From positions 3,334 through 52,654 of the forward strand of contig JADMJQ010000144.1 of NCBI GenBank assembly GCA_018780415.1: DNA of 49,321 bases, given 5' to 3'. Under the pieces are notes generated by a model. It did not search any database and was not told where the DNA came from. It saw only the letters and a list, made by a program, of their open reading frames with translations. Of this stretch, positions 25,530 to 34,088 are shown piece after piece (position 1 is the stretch's first letter; every line of letters starts with the position of its first letter). A program made the position numbers and the translations under genes. Source of the DNA: Roseateles sp. Lineage in GTDB: Bacteria > Pseudomonadota > Gammaproteobacteria > Burkholderiales > Burkholderiaceae_C.

Positions 25530-25888
25530 AGACGCCGGTGCGTGGCTTCACCCTGATCGAGGTCTTGGTCGCGCTGGTGATCGTGGCCATCGCGTTGACG
25601 GCCGGCATCAAGGCCGCCGGCGCCTTGACGCTGAACGCCGGGCGCCTGCGCACCATCAGCGCCGCGCAATGGTGTGCAGAGAATCAGCTGACCGAACTGC
25701 GCCTGTCCAAACAATTCCCCAGCGTCGGCGACAGCGAGTTCAGCTGCGAGCAGTTTGGCGAAAGCTATAAAGGCCAGATCATCGTTCGCCCGACGCCGAA
25801 CCCGAGCTTTCGCCGCGTCGACGCGGCCATTCGCGATGAGGCAGGCAATCAGCTGCTGTTGCTGTCCACCATCATGGGCCGCTACTGA
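25526..25888 (+). CDS. gspI: type II secretion system minor pseudopilin GspI
   Basis: Minor pseudopilin, 120 residues, starting in a 4-nt ATGA overlap with gspH. The leader is very short: MKTPVRG^FTLIEVLVALVIVAIALTAG. The GspI domain shows AAQWCAENQLTELRL, the two conserved cysteines (WCAENQ and FSCEQFG) and PTPNPSFRRVDAAI. It forms the tip complex with GspJ and GspK. Confidence 0.95.
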   Translation: MKTPVRGFTLIEVLVALVIVAIALTAGIKAAGALTLNAGRLRTISAAQWCAENQLTELRLSKQFPSVGDSEFSCEQFGESYKGQIIVRPTPNPSFRRVDAAIRDEAGNQLLLLSTIMGRY

Positions 25889-25889
25889 G

Positions 25890-26546
25890 ATGCGGCACCA
25901 GCGTGGTTTTACCTTGATCGAGGTCTTGGTCGCCCTGGTTGTGATGTCGACCATGGCCATGATGGCCTGGCGCGGGCTCGACGCCTTGATCAAAAGCCGT
26001 GAGATCGCGCAGACCAACCTGGACCAAAGCGCCCGCCTGCAGACCGTGCTGGCGCAATGGGAGCAGGATTTGCGCTCGATTCAAGACAGCGGCAGCGTCG
26101 AGGCGCTCAATTTCGACGGCGCCAGCCTGCGCCTGACCCGGCAACACCCGCAAGGCATACAGGTGGTCGCCTGGGTGGTGCGCGGCGGCGCGCTGAATCG
26201 CTGGGAGAGCAAGCCCGCGAAGACGCTGGGCGCCTTGGAAGACAGCTTTAAGCGCGGCGCCCAACTGCTGGCCCAAGACGCCGGCCAGCTGCGCGCTCTG
26301 GAGGGCGTGACGGGCTGGCAGCTCTACTGCTACCGGGGCAATAGCTGGAGCAATTGTCTGTCCAGCGGCGGCGAGGAGACGCCGCTGCAACCGGTGCCAC
26401 CGGCATCGGCGGCTTCGGGCGCGGCAGCGCCGGACAAGCAGCGCCCATCCTTGCCCACCGGTATCCGCATGCTGATCCAGTTTGGCCCGGGCAGCGGCTT
26501 CGGCGGACCCTTGACGCGCCAAGTTGAGTTGAGGCCGCAGTCATGA
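25890..26546 (+). CDS. gspJ: type II secretion system minor pseudopilin GspJ
   Basis: Minor pseudopilin, 218 residues, starting one base after the gspI stop. Leader and helix are MRHQRG^FTLIEVLVALVVMSTMAMMAWRGL, with Glu+5 intact. Conserved GspJ segments are LQTVLAQWEQDLRSIQDS and FDGASLRLTRQ, and the C-terminal GIRMLIQF. A Pro/Ala-rich stretch near residues 168-185 is a likely loop. An upstream in-frame extension inside gspI is rejected because it would abolish the type IV leader. Confidence 0.93.
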   Translation: MRHQRGFTLIEVLVALVVMSTMAMMAWRGLDALIKSREIAQTNLDQSARLQTVLAQWEQDLRSIQDSGSVEALNFDGASLRLTRQHPQGIQVVAWVVRGGALNRWESKPAKTLGALEDSFKRGAQLLAQDAGQLRALEGVTGWQLYCYRGNSWSNCLSSGGEETPLQPVPPASAASGAAAPDKQRPSLPTGIRMLIQFGPGSGFGGPLTRQVELRPQS

Positions 26547-27553
26547 CGGGCCGCAGTCTCAAGCAGCACGGCCAGTCTGGCGCGGCCTTGCTGACCGCAA
26601 TGATCATCGTCACCCTGGTCGCCACCATGGCCTCGGCGATGGTTTGGCGCCAGTATCGCGCGGTGCAGATCGAGGCCGCCGAGCGCGCCCGTGCGCAGGC
26701 CAGCTGGATTTTGCAAGGCTCGCTCGACTGGGCGCGACTGATTCTGCGCGAAGACGCGCGCGCCGACCGCGACGCCCAGCGGCGCGGCGAACAGGCCGTC
26801 GATCATCTGGGCGAGGTTTGGGCGGTGCCGCTGGCGGAAGCGCGGCTGTCGACCTTTTTGGCCGCCGACAAAAACAATGCCGATGATGGGCCCGAGGCCT
26901 TTCTATCCGGCAGCCTGGAGGACGCGCAGTCTCGCTACAACCTGCGCCACCTGCTCAGCGGCAAGGTGGTTGCGCCGTTGGAACAAAAAGTCCTGGAGCG
27001 GCTGATCGCCAGCGCCGGCGCAGCACCTGGCACGGCCGCGCTGATCATCAGCAAGCTGCGCAGCGCCTACGAAGCCGCCGAGGAATCAAGCGATGGCAGC
27101 GACGGTGGTCAAAATGAGAAGGCCGCGCGCCCGCTGCGGCCCCGCAATATTGATCAACTGGCCTGGTTTGGGCTCAGCGCCGACACGATTGAGCGCCTGC
27201 GGCCCTTGCTGACGATCTTGCCCGCACCGACGCCCGTCAACCTCAATACCGCGCCGCGCGAGGTCATTGCCGCTTTGTTCGATGGCATGGACCTGGCGTC
27301 GGCGGAGCGCCTGGTGCAGGCGCGGCAGTCCAAGCCACTGAGCAAACTGGAAGAAACGGCTGACTTTTTCCCCAAAGGCGTGGTGGTCACGGCCGAGCGG
27401 GCCTCGGTCACATCAACCTTTTTCATCGTCAACGGCCGCCTGCGCCTCGAGGAGCGCGTGTTGGAGGAGCGTTCTTTGGTACAAAGGCGCGACTTGGAAA
27501 TACTGGTGCTGGACCGACAGCGGGTTGTACCCAAGATCGAGAGCAAGCCCTGA
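26543..27553 (+). CDS. gspK: type II secretion system minor pseudopilin GspK
   Basis: GspK caps the pseudopilus tip. It has 336 residues and overlaps gspJ by 4 nt. The leader ends QSG^AALLTAMIIVTLVATMASAM; GspK proteins lack Glu+5, as here. The large domain has WILQGSLDWARLILREDARA, EARLSTFLAAD, SLEDAQSRYNLRHLL and a helix-hairpin-helix-like T2SSK segment (APTPVNLNTAPREVIAALF). After this gene the tight packing of the operon breaks: 107 bp follow before gspL. Confidence 0.95.
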   Translation: MTGRSLKQHGQSGAALLTAMIIVTLVATMASAMVWRQYRAVQIEAAERARAQASWILQGSLDWARLILREDARADRDAQRRGEQAVDHLGEVWAVPLAEARLSTFLAADKNNADDGPEAFLSGSLEDAQSRYNLRHLLSGKVVAPLEQKVLERLIASAGAAPGTAALIISKLRSAYEAAEESSDGSDGGQNEKAARPLRPRNIDQLAWFGLSADTIERLRPLLTILPAPTPVNLNTAPREVIAALFDGMDLASAERLVQARQSKPLSKLEETADFFPKGVVVTAERASVTSTFFIVNGRLRLEERVLEERSLVQRRDLEILVLDRQRVVPKIESKP

Positions 27554-27660
27554 TGCCTTTTCACCACCGCGAAAGAACTACAAATAGCTGTTCTAAGTCT
27601 TTGATTTCAGAGAATTTGACATTTTCAGGCTTCTAGAATGAGATAGGCTCCACCGCTTCC
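27554..27660 (+). promoter_or_regulatory. AT-rich gap inside the gsp operon, possible internal promoter
   Basis: This is the only sizeable gap in an operon whose other junctions overlap or nearly touch. It is clearly richer in A and T than the flanking genes and holds a perfect -35 hexamer TTGACA (27616-27621). TAGAAT (27634-27639) is only 12 nt further, too close for a standard promoter; TGAGAT (27639-27644) at 17 nt matches poorly. Promoter function is therefore uncertain. Confidence 0.3.
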
Positions 27661-28929
27661 ATGAGTACGCTACTTCTCTTCTTGCCCGCCCGCAGCCGAC
27701 TGCACGCCCAGGGCCGCAGCAGCCAGCCCCTCGAAGGTCTGGGGCGCGGCGTGCCTGGGCGCGACTACGACTACGTCTTGACCAATGACGGCAGCAGCAT
27801 CTCGGCGCAAGGCAGCCGCGCCGCCGCCCAGCTGCCGCATGCGGATGTGGTGATCGCCATTCCGGCTGAGTCCGATCTGTCCTGGCAGCGCGTGACCTTG
27901 CCACGCGCCGGCCGCCAAATGCGCTCCGCGCTGGCCGGCATGCTGGAAGAATCGCTGCTCGACGAAGCGGACGGCCTGCACTTTGCGATTGAGGCCGAGG
28001 CGTCCGGAGGCGATGTCGCCTGGGTCGCCATCACCTCACGCGCCTGGTTGCAGCAGCATCTGAGCGCCTTGGAGTCGGCGCAGGTCTTTATTGACCGCGT
28101 GACACCGCTGGCTTGGCCGGATGCGCCGCCGCGCGGGCATTTTTACGAAACCGGCAATGAACTCAGCCCGATCGCCATGCGCTGGAGCCACCCCGAGGGT
28201 GTGACCAATTTGCCACTGGAAGGCAGCCTCTCGCGGCAGTTGTTTCCGGCCGCCTTGGTGCAGTTATCTCAATGGACCGCGGCGCCCGAGGTGGCGGCCC
28301 AGGCCGAGCGCTGGCTGGGCACGTCGGTCAATGTTGTGACACCGGCCGAACGGGCCTTGACCGTCATCGACAGCCCCTGGAATTTGCGCCAGTTCGAACT
28401 CGCGCCGCGCACCCGCGGCATTCGCGCCTTGCGCCATCTGCTGCGCGGCTTGATGCGGCGCAACTGGCAGCCGGTGCGCTGGGGCTTGGCTGGCCTGGTG
28501 GCGGTGCAGTTGCTGGGTCTGAATCTGCTGGCCTGGCAGCAAAACCATCAACTGAAGGCCAGGAAGCAGGCGATGGACAGCACCCTCACCGCCAACTTCC
28601 CGCAGGTGCGGGCCATCCGTGACGCACCGATTCAGATGCAGCGCGAAACCGATCTGCTGCGCGCCATTGCCGGGCGCAGCAGCGATCAGGACCTGGAGAC
28701 CTTGCTGGCCGCGGCGGCCACCGCTTGGCCGGCCGAGCGCGGCCCGGTCGATTCGCTGTCGTACGAGCCGGGGCGCCTGGTGCTGTCATCCACCGGCTGG
28801 AGCGATGCCCATATTCAGCAATTTCGCAGCCTGCTGCAAAGTGAAGGCTGGCAGCTCGAGGCCGGCGACGGGCGTTTGACGCTCAGTCGCGCGCAGGGGC
28901 TGGCCATGGCCGGCGCAAACAAAACATGA
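27661..28929 (+). CDS. gspL: type II secretion system inner-membrane protein GspL
   Basis: GspL is a bitopic platform protein whose actin-like cytoplasmic domain recruits the ATPase GspE and whose periplasmic domain pairs with GspM. The 422-residue protein starts MSTLLLFLPAR. The cytoplasmic domain shows DVVIAIPAESDLSWQRVTLPRAGRQMRSALAGMLEESLLDE, quoted here in short: IPAESDLSWQRVTLP and LAGMLEESLLDE, which is typical GspL. The transmembrane helix is about 279-297 (WGLAGLVAVQLLGLNLLAW), followed by a ferredoxin-like periplasmic domain. The stop overlaps the gspM start by 4 nt. Confidence 0.94.
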   Translation: MSTLLLFLPARSRLHAQGRSSQPLEGLGRGVPGRDYDYVLTNDGSSISAQGSRAAAQLPHADVVIAIPAESDLSWQRVTLPRAGRQMRSALAGMLEESLLDEADGLHFAIEAEASGGDVAWVAITSRAWLQQHLSALESAQVFIDRVTPLAWPDAPPRGHFYETGNELSPIAMRWSHPEGVTNLPLEGSLSRQLFPAALVQLSQWTAAPEVAAQAERWLGTSVNVVTPAERALTVIDSPWNLRQFELAPRTRGIRALRHLLRGLMRRNWQPVRWGLAGLVAVQLLGLNLLAWQQNHQLKARKQAMDSTLTANFPQVRAIRDAPIQMQRETDLLRAIAGRSSDQDLETLLAAAATAWPAERGPVDSLSYEPGRLVLSSTGWSDAHIQQFRSLLQSEGWQLEAGDGRLTLSRAQGLAMAGANKT

Positions 28930-29435
28930 ATCAGCCCAAACTCCCCAACTGGCAGCTGCTGAAGGTTCAGCTGCTCACACGCTGGCAAGCGCTGGGCGAC
29001 CGCGAGCAACTGGCACTGCAAGCCGTCGCCTGGGTTGTGGCCCTGCTGCTGGTCTGGCTGCTGGGCATTCAGCCCGGCCTGCGCACCTTGCGCCAAGCGC
29101 CGGCGCAGCTCGAAGCACTTGAACTGCAGTTGCAAGAAATGCAGGCGCTGGCCGCCGAAGCGCGCGAACTGCGCGCCACACCGCCGGTGCCGATAGCCCT
29201 GGCCGCGCAGGCCTTGCAGGCCGCCAGCGAGCATCTCGGCAGCGGCGCCAAATTGAGCGTCACCGGCGACCGCGCGGTGCTCAGCGTCAACAATATCGGC
29301 GCCGAGCCGCTGCAGGCCTGGCTGGGTGAGGTGCGCAGCGCCGCGCGTGCACGGCCTCTGGAGGCCAAGTTGCAACGCAGCGGCAATGGTTACACCGGCA
29401 CCATTGTGCTGATGCTCAGCGGAGCCGCGCCATGA
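28926..29435 (+). CDS. gspM: type II secretion system inner-membrane protein GspM
   Basis: GspM partners GspL in the inner-membrane platform. The 169-residue protein has a short cytoplasmic N-terminus (LTRWQALGDREQLAL), one transmembrane helix (AVAWVVALLLVWLLGI, about 33-48), a coiled coil (QLEALELQLQEMQALAAEA) and a compact periplasmic ferredoxin-like domain ending NGYTGTIVLML. It overlaps gspL and gspN by 4 nt each, so L-M-N are likely translationally coupled. Confidence 0.94.
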   Translation: MNQPKLPNWQLLKVQLLTRWQALGDREQLALQAVAWVVALLLVWLLGIQPGLRTLRQAPAQLEALELQLQEMQALAAEARELRATPPVPIALAAQALQAASEHLGSGAKLSVTGDRAVLSVNNIGAEPLQAWLGEVRSAARARPLEAKLQRSGNGYTGTIVLMLSGAAP

Positions 29436-30352
29436 GCAGTTTTGCAATCAAATCCTGGTTCGGCAAGCGCCGCCGCAATGACGGGCCGCTGACCGAAATC
29501 GCGCCGACCCAATGGCAGGACTCGCGCCAGGTCGAGCCGAGCTGGCGCATTCGCAATCAGAGTTCGCTGCGCTGGAGCATTTCAGGCGCGGTGCTCGGCG
29601 GCTTGCTTTCGCTGGTCTTGTTTGCGCCGGCCAGTTGGCTGGCCCATGGACTGGCCTCGGCCAGCAACGGCCATGTCCTGATCACCGACACGCGCGGCAG
29701 CATCTGGAACGGCAGCGGCGTACTGGTCTTGACCGGCGGCGTCGACAGTCGCGACGCCAGCCTGCTGCCGGGGCGGCTGCGCTGGTCCATGCATGTGCAG
29801 GGTTTCGCGCTGGCCTTGAAGGCGCGCCAAGACTGCTGCATCAACGGCGAGCTGCAACTGCAGATTCGCCCCGGCTGGGGCCGCTTCGAGGTCGCGCTGA
29901 TCAGCCATGCCGATTGGCTGGCGCGCTGGCCTGCCGGTTTGTTGGCCGGCCTGGGCACGCCCTGGAACACCTTGCAGCTGGGCGGCTCGATACGCCTGGC
30001 GGCGCGCGACTTCAAACTGGAATGGGTGCAGGGGCGCTGGCGCCAGTTCGGCCAGCTTGATCTGGAATTGATCAATTTGTCCTCGCGCATTTCCACCTTG
30101 GCGCCCTTGGGCAGCTACCGCTTCACGCTGGCGGCGCAATCCGATGATCCGGCCAAGGCGGGCGTCAGCACGCTCAGGCTGATAACGCTGGACGGCGCCC
30201 TGCTCTTGTCGGGCGAGGGCACGCTGGGCGCCGGCAAGGCACGCTTTCTTGGTGAAGCCTCGGCCGCGCCGGGTCGCGAGGCGGCCTTGAACAACTTACT
30301 GAATATCATCGGACGCCGCCAAGGCGCGCGCTCCGTCATTTCGATCGGATGA
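29432..30352 (+). CDS. gspN: type II secretion system protein GspN
   Basis: An accessory inner-membrane T2SS protein found in some systems only; its role is not settled. It has 306 residues with an N-terminal cytoplasmic segment and one transmembrane helix (about 52-72). The GspN-type periplasmic domain shows TDTRGSIWNGSGVLVL, LLPGRLRWSM, RPGWGRFEVALISHADWL and a C-terminal ALNNLLNIIGRRQGARSVISIG segment, quoted here as LNIIGRRQGA. It overlaps gspM and gspD by 4 nt. Confidence 0.9.
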   Translation: MSSFAIKSWFGKRRRNDGPLTEIAPTQWQDSRQVEPSWRIRNQSSLRWSISGAVLGGLLSLVLFAPASWLAHGLASASNGHVLITDTRGSIWNGSGVLVLTGGVDSRDASLLPGRLRWSMHVQGFALALKARQDCCINGELQLQIRPGWGRFEVALISHADWLARWPAGLLAGLGTPWNTLQLGGSIRLAARDFKLEWVQGRWRQFGQLDLELINLSSRISTLAPLGSYRFTLAAQSDDPAKAGVSTLRLITLDGALLLSGEGTLGAGKARFLGEASAAPGREAALNNLLNIIGRRQGARSVISIG

Positions 30353-32637
30353 CAATGAAAATGCGCCCGCAGATTGCCAAAGCTGGCCGGCAGGCTGGCC
30401 TCTCGATAGTCGCTCTGGCTTTGATAGTCCCCGGCAGCCCTACCCTCGCTCAGCCCAGCGGCGAGCCGGCGCCCAGCAGCCGCACTCGCGGCCCAGCCCT
30501 GAAGGCACAAACCCCGGTCACGCTGAACTTCGTCAATGCCGATATCGAGGCGGTGACTCGCGCCATCGGCGTGATGATGGACCGCCAGTTCATCATCGAC
30601 CCGCGCGTCAAGGGCCAGATCACGCTCTATAGCGAGCAGCCACTGACCGTGCGCGAGGCCTATCTGAACTACCTGGCGGCCTTGCGCGGCCTGGGCTTCA
30701 CGGTGGTCGAGAACACCGGCATGTACAAGGTCGTGCCCGAGGCCGACGCCAAGCTGCAGGCCAGCTCGGTGGCCGTGGGCAGCAGCAGCACGCGTGGCGA
30801 CCAGATCATCACGCAGATCTTTCGCCTCAACCACGAGAACGCCAACAACTTGGTGGCCGTGCTGCGCCCGCTGATCAGCCCCAACAACACCATCAATGCC
30901 AACCCGGGCAATAACAGCCTGGTGATCACCGACTACGCGGAGAACCTGCAGCGCCTGGCCCGCATCATCGCCACCATGGACACGCCCGGCAGCACCGATC
31001 TGGAGGTCGTGCCGCTCAAGCATGCGATCGCCTCCGACCTCGCCGCCCTGGTGCAAAAGCTCGCCGACGGCGGCGCCGCGACCGTGCCCGGTCAGGCCGG
31101 TGGGTCATTGAGCGTGCTGGTGGACCCGCGCAGCAATGCGCTGATTCTGCGGGCGTCCAACCCGGCACGCATGGCCTTGGCGCGCAGCATGATTGACAAG
31201 CTCGACCAAGCACCCAGCGACGGCAGCAGCGGCAGCAATATCCATGTGGTGTATCTGAAGAATGCCGACGCGACCAAGCTGGCCACCGTGCTGCGGGCCG
31301 CCTTTGCCAGCAACGCCAGCGGCAGCGCCGGCGCGGGCAGCTCATCAAGCAATAGTGGTGGCGGCATCAGCGGCAGCAGCAATCTGGGTGGCTCCGCGCT
31401 GACCGGTGCCGCGCAAGGCAATAGCAGCGGCGGCCCGTCAACGGCGGCCACCACGCCGGTGGCGCAGAGCCAGGGCCCGTCGACCGGCGGCTTTGTGCAG
31501 GCCGACCCTTCGACCAATTCGCTGATCATCACGGCCAGCGGGCCGTTCTACCGGCAGATCCGCGGCGTCATCGACCAGCTCGATTCGCGCCGCGCGCAGG
31601 TCTATGTGGAGACCATGATCGTCAAGGTCGATGCCAGCAAGGCAGCGCAATTTGGCGTGCAATGGCAGCACCTGTTCAATGGCAATGTCGGAGTCGGCAC
31701 GAACTTTCGCAACAATCCGGGCAATATTCTTGACCAGTCGGGGGGGCTCGCGTCCGTCATCACACCGGCTCAAGGCACCGTCATCACGACGGTTAACGGT
31801 GTTACCACCATCTCTCCGGTTACCCCAGAGAAAATCAATGTAGAAGCGGCTGCTTCGTTGGTGAGCACGATAGGCGCTGGCCTCAATGTGGGCGTCGTCA
31901 AGAAGATCGCCGGCTTCTTGACGCTCGGCGCGGTCGCCAATTTCCTTGAGTCCCAGGCCGGCGCCAATGTGTTGTCGACGCCAAATCTGGTCTCTTTGGA
32001 CAACGAAGAAGCCAAGATCGTGATCGGCCAGAACGTGCCCTTCCTGACGGGTTCCTTCTCCAATACCGGCGGCGCCGGTGGTGCGGTCAATCCCTTTCAA
32101 ACCGTGGACCGAAAAGACGTCGGCCTGACCCTGCGCATTCGCAGCCAGATCGGCGAAAACGGCACCGTGCGCATGACGGTGTTCCAGGAAAACTCCTCCG
32201 TTGTACCGGGCACCTCAAGTCTAGGGCCAACCACCGACAAGGCTTCCATCGAAACCACGGTGGTGGTCGACGATGGTCAGATGATTGTCTTGGGCGGCCT
32301 GCTTAAGGATGAATACAGTGACGGCGACGACAAGGTGCCCGGCCTGGGCAATCTGCCTTTGGTTGGCAGTCTTTTCAAGAGTGAAAAACGTTCGCGAATC
32401 AAGACAAACCTGATGGTTTTTCTGCGCCCAGTCGTGATGCGCGACCAGTCAACGGCCGACCAGTTGACGCTTGACCGCTACGAATCCATTCGTGCCACAC
32501 AGCAAAAGTCCCAGCCGGCACCCAGTTGGGTCCTGCCCGATACCGGCGTACCGGTGCTCCCGCCTGCGCCAGGTTCTGCGCCAGCACTGGACAGTAGCAA
32601 GCCGCCCAAGGCCGCGGTCGATCCGCAGCAGCCCTGA
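30349..32637 (+). CDS. gspD: type II secretion system secretin GspD
   Basis: GspD forms the outer-membrane channel for folded exoproteins. The 762-residue precursor has a signal peptide ending near ALA^QPSG. The N0 domain (about 55-125) contains VTLNFVNADIEAVTRAIG and MYKVVPEADAK, followed by N1-N3 domains with repeated VxxLKxADA-type motifs (VPLKHAIASDLA, VYLKNADATKLA). A Ser/Gly-rich linker of about 60 residues (about 318-380) lies inside N3. The secretin core ends VPGLGNLPLVGSLFKSE and LMVFLRPVVM. The start overlaps the gspN stop (ATGA); ATG 30355 is an alternative two codons in. No pilotin gene is visible nearby. Confidence 0.96.
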   Translation: MTMKMRPQIAKAGRQAGLSIVALALIVPGSPTLAQPSGEPAPSSRTRGPALKAQTPVTLNFVNADIEAVTRAIGVMMDRQFIIDPRVKGQITLYSEQPLTVREAYLNYLAALRGLGFTVVENTGMYKVVPEADAKLQASSVAVGSSSTRGDQIITQIFRLNHENANNLVAVLRPLISPNNTINANPGNNSLVITDYAENLQRLARIIATMDTPGSTDLEVVPLKHAIASDLAALVQKLADGGAATVPGQAGGSLSVLVDPRSNALILRASNPARMALARSMIDKLDQAPSDGSSGSNIHVVYLKNADATKLATVLRAAFASNASGSAGAGSSSSNSGGGISGSSNLGGSALTGAAQGNSSGGPSTAATTPVAQSQGPSTGGFVQADPSTNSLIITASGPFYRQIRGVIDQLDSRRAQVYVETMIVKVDASKAAQFGVQWQHLFNGNVGVGTNFRNNPGNILDQSGGLASVITPAQGTVITTVNGVTTISPVTPEKINVEAAASLVSTIGAGLNVGVVKKIAGFLTLGAVANFLESQAGANVLSTPNLVSLDNEEAKIVIGQNVPFLTGSFSNTGGAGGAVNPFQTVDRKDVGLTLRIRSQIGENGTVRMTVFQENSSVVPGTSSLGPTTDKASIETTVVVDDGQMIVLGGLLKDEYSDGDDKVPGLGNLPLVGSLFKSEKRSRIKTNLMVFLRPVVMRDQSTADQLTLDRYESIRATQQKSQPAPSWVLPDTGVPVLPPAPGSAPALDSSKPPKAAVDPQQP

Positions 32638-32664
32638 ACGCCCTCCCTTTTAGACTGAAATCCG

Positions 32665-34086
32665 ATGGCCATCCGCCACCCCCTGCCCTATGCCTTCGCC
32701 AAGGCCAATTCCGTGCTGCTGGAGGACGACGGCAGCACGCTTGTGCTGTGGGCGCCGCCCGAGGTCAGCCTGGCGACGCTGTCCGAGGTGCAGCGGCTCT
32801 ACATCATTGACCGCCTGGAGCAGGAGCCGCGCAGCACCCTGAGTGAGCGCATCAATGCGGCCTATGCCGGATCGGAGTCGAGCGCGGCGGTGGTGATCGG
32901 CGAAGTCGAGAGCGCGGTCGATTTGAGCCGCATGATGCAGGATCTGCCGGCCGTCGAGGACTTGCTGGAGGCGGCCAATGACGCACCCATCATCCGCATG
33001 CTTAACGCGTTACTGACGCAGGCCGCCAAGGACGGCGCCAGCGACATCCATATCGAACCCTATGAGCGCGCCAGCTCGGTGCGCTTCCGCGTCGACGGCA
33101 CACTGCGCGAGGTGGTGCAGCCGAACCGCGGCCTGCATGCGGCGCTGATCTCGCGGCTGAAGATCATGGCCGAGCTGGACATTGCCGAGAAGCGCTTGCC
33201 GCAAGACGGCCGCATCTCGCTGCGCATCGGCGGGCGCGCCATCGATGTACGGGTCTCAACCCTGCCGTCGGCGCATGGCGAGCGCGCCGTGCTGCGTCTG
33301 CTGGACAAGAGCGAATCGAAGTTCACGCTCGAAGGTCTGGGCATGAGCGGCGACGTGCTCACCAGCTTCAAGCGCCTGGTGCAGCAGCCGCACGGCATCG
33401 TGCTGGTGACGGGCCCGACCGGCAGCGGCAAAACCACCAGCCTGTATGCCTCGCTGCAGACGGTGGACACGGGCACAACCAATGTGCTGACGGTGGAAGA
33501 CCCGATCGAGTACGAGCTGGGCGGCATCGGTCAGACGCAGGTCAATGCCAAGATCGACCTGACCTTCGCCAAGGCCCTGCGCGCCATCCTGCGCCAGGAC
33601 CCGGACGTCATCATGATCGGCGAAATCCGCGACCATGAAACCGCGCAGATCGCCATCCAGGCCTCGCTGACCGGCCACTTGGTGCTGGCCACGCTGCACA
33701 CCAATGACTCCGTCAGCGCGGTGACGCGCTTGACCGATATGGGCATCGAGCCCTTCTTGCTCAGCTCCAGCCTGCTGGGCGTGCTGGCGCAACGTCTGGT
33801 TCGCAAGTTGTGCCCGGTCTGTAGACGGGTAGATGACGAGGGTAAATATCACCCCGTCGGCTGCGATGCCTGCAGCCAGACCGGCTACAAGGGCCGCACC
33901 GGCGTCTACGAGCTGATGATCGCTAACGACAAGGTGCGTGGGCTGATCCATGCCCAGGCGGCCGAGAGCGAGCTGCTGGCGGCGGCGCAAGCGGGTGGTT
34001 TGCGCTCGATGCGCGACGACGGCGCACGCCTTGTGGCCGCCGGCATTACGTCCGCCGAGGAAGTTTTGCGAGTGACTCGTGAATAA
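32665..34086 (+). CDS. gspE: type II secretion system ATPase GspE
   Basis: GspE is the cytoplasmic hexameric ATPase driving pseudopilus assembly. The 473-residue protein has an N1E-like domain, then GASDIHIEPYERASSVRFRVDG, Walker A GPTGSGKTTSLY (about 250-261) and the Asp box LTVEDPIEYELGGIGQTQVN. The Walker B is ILRQDPDVIMIGEIRDHETA, the His box GHLVLATLHTNDS, and a zinc site is formed by LCPVCRR and CDACSQTGYKGRTGVYEL. All motifs are intact. It follows gspD by 27 bp and precedes gspF by 2 bp. Confidence 0.97.
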   Translation: MAIRHPLPYAFAKANSVLLEDDGSTLVLWAPPEVSLATLSEVQRLYIIDRLEQEPRSTLSERINAAYAGSESSAAVVIGEVESAVDLSRMMQDLPAVEDLLEAANDAPIIRMLNALLTQAAKDGASDIHIEPYERASSVRFRVDGTLREVVQPNRGLHAALISRLKIMAELDIAEKRLPQDGRISLRIGGRAIDVRVSTLPSAHGERAVLRLLDKSESKFTLEGLGMSGDVLTSFKRLVQQPHGIVLVTGPTGSGKTTSLYASLQTVDTGTTNVLTVEDPIEYELGGIGQTQVNAKIDLTFAKALRAILRQDPDVIMIGEIRDHETAQIAIQASLTGHLVLATLHTNDSVSAVTRLTDMGIEPFLLSSSLLGVLAQRLVRKLCPVCRRVDDEGKYHPVGCDACSQTGYKGRTGVYELMIANDKVRGLIHAQAAESELLAAAQAGGLRSMRDDGARLVAAGITSAEEVLRVTRE

Positions 34087-34088
34087 GC

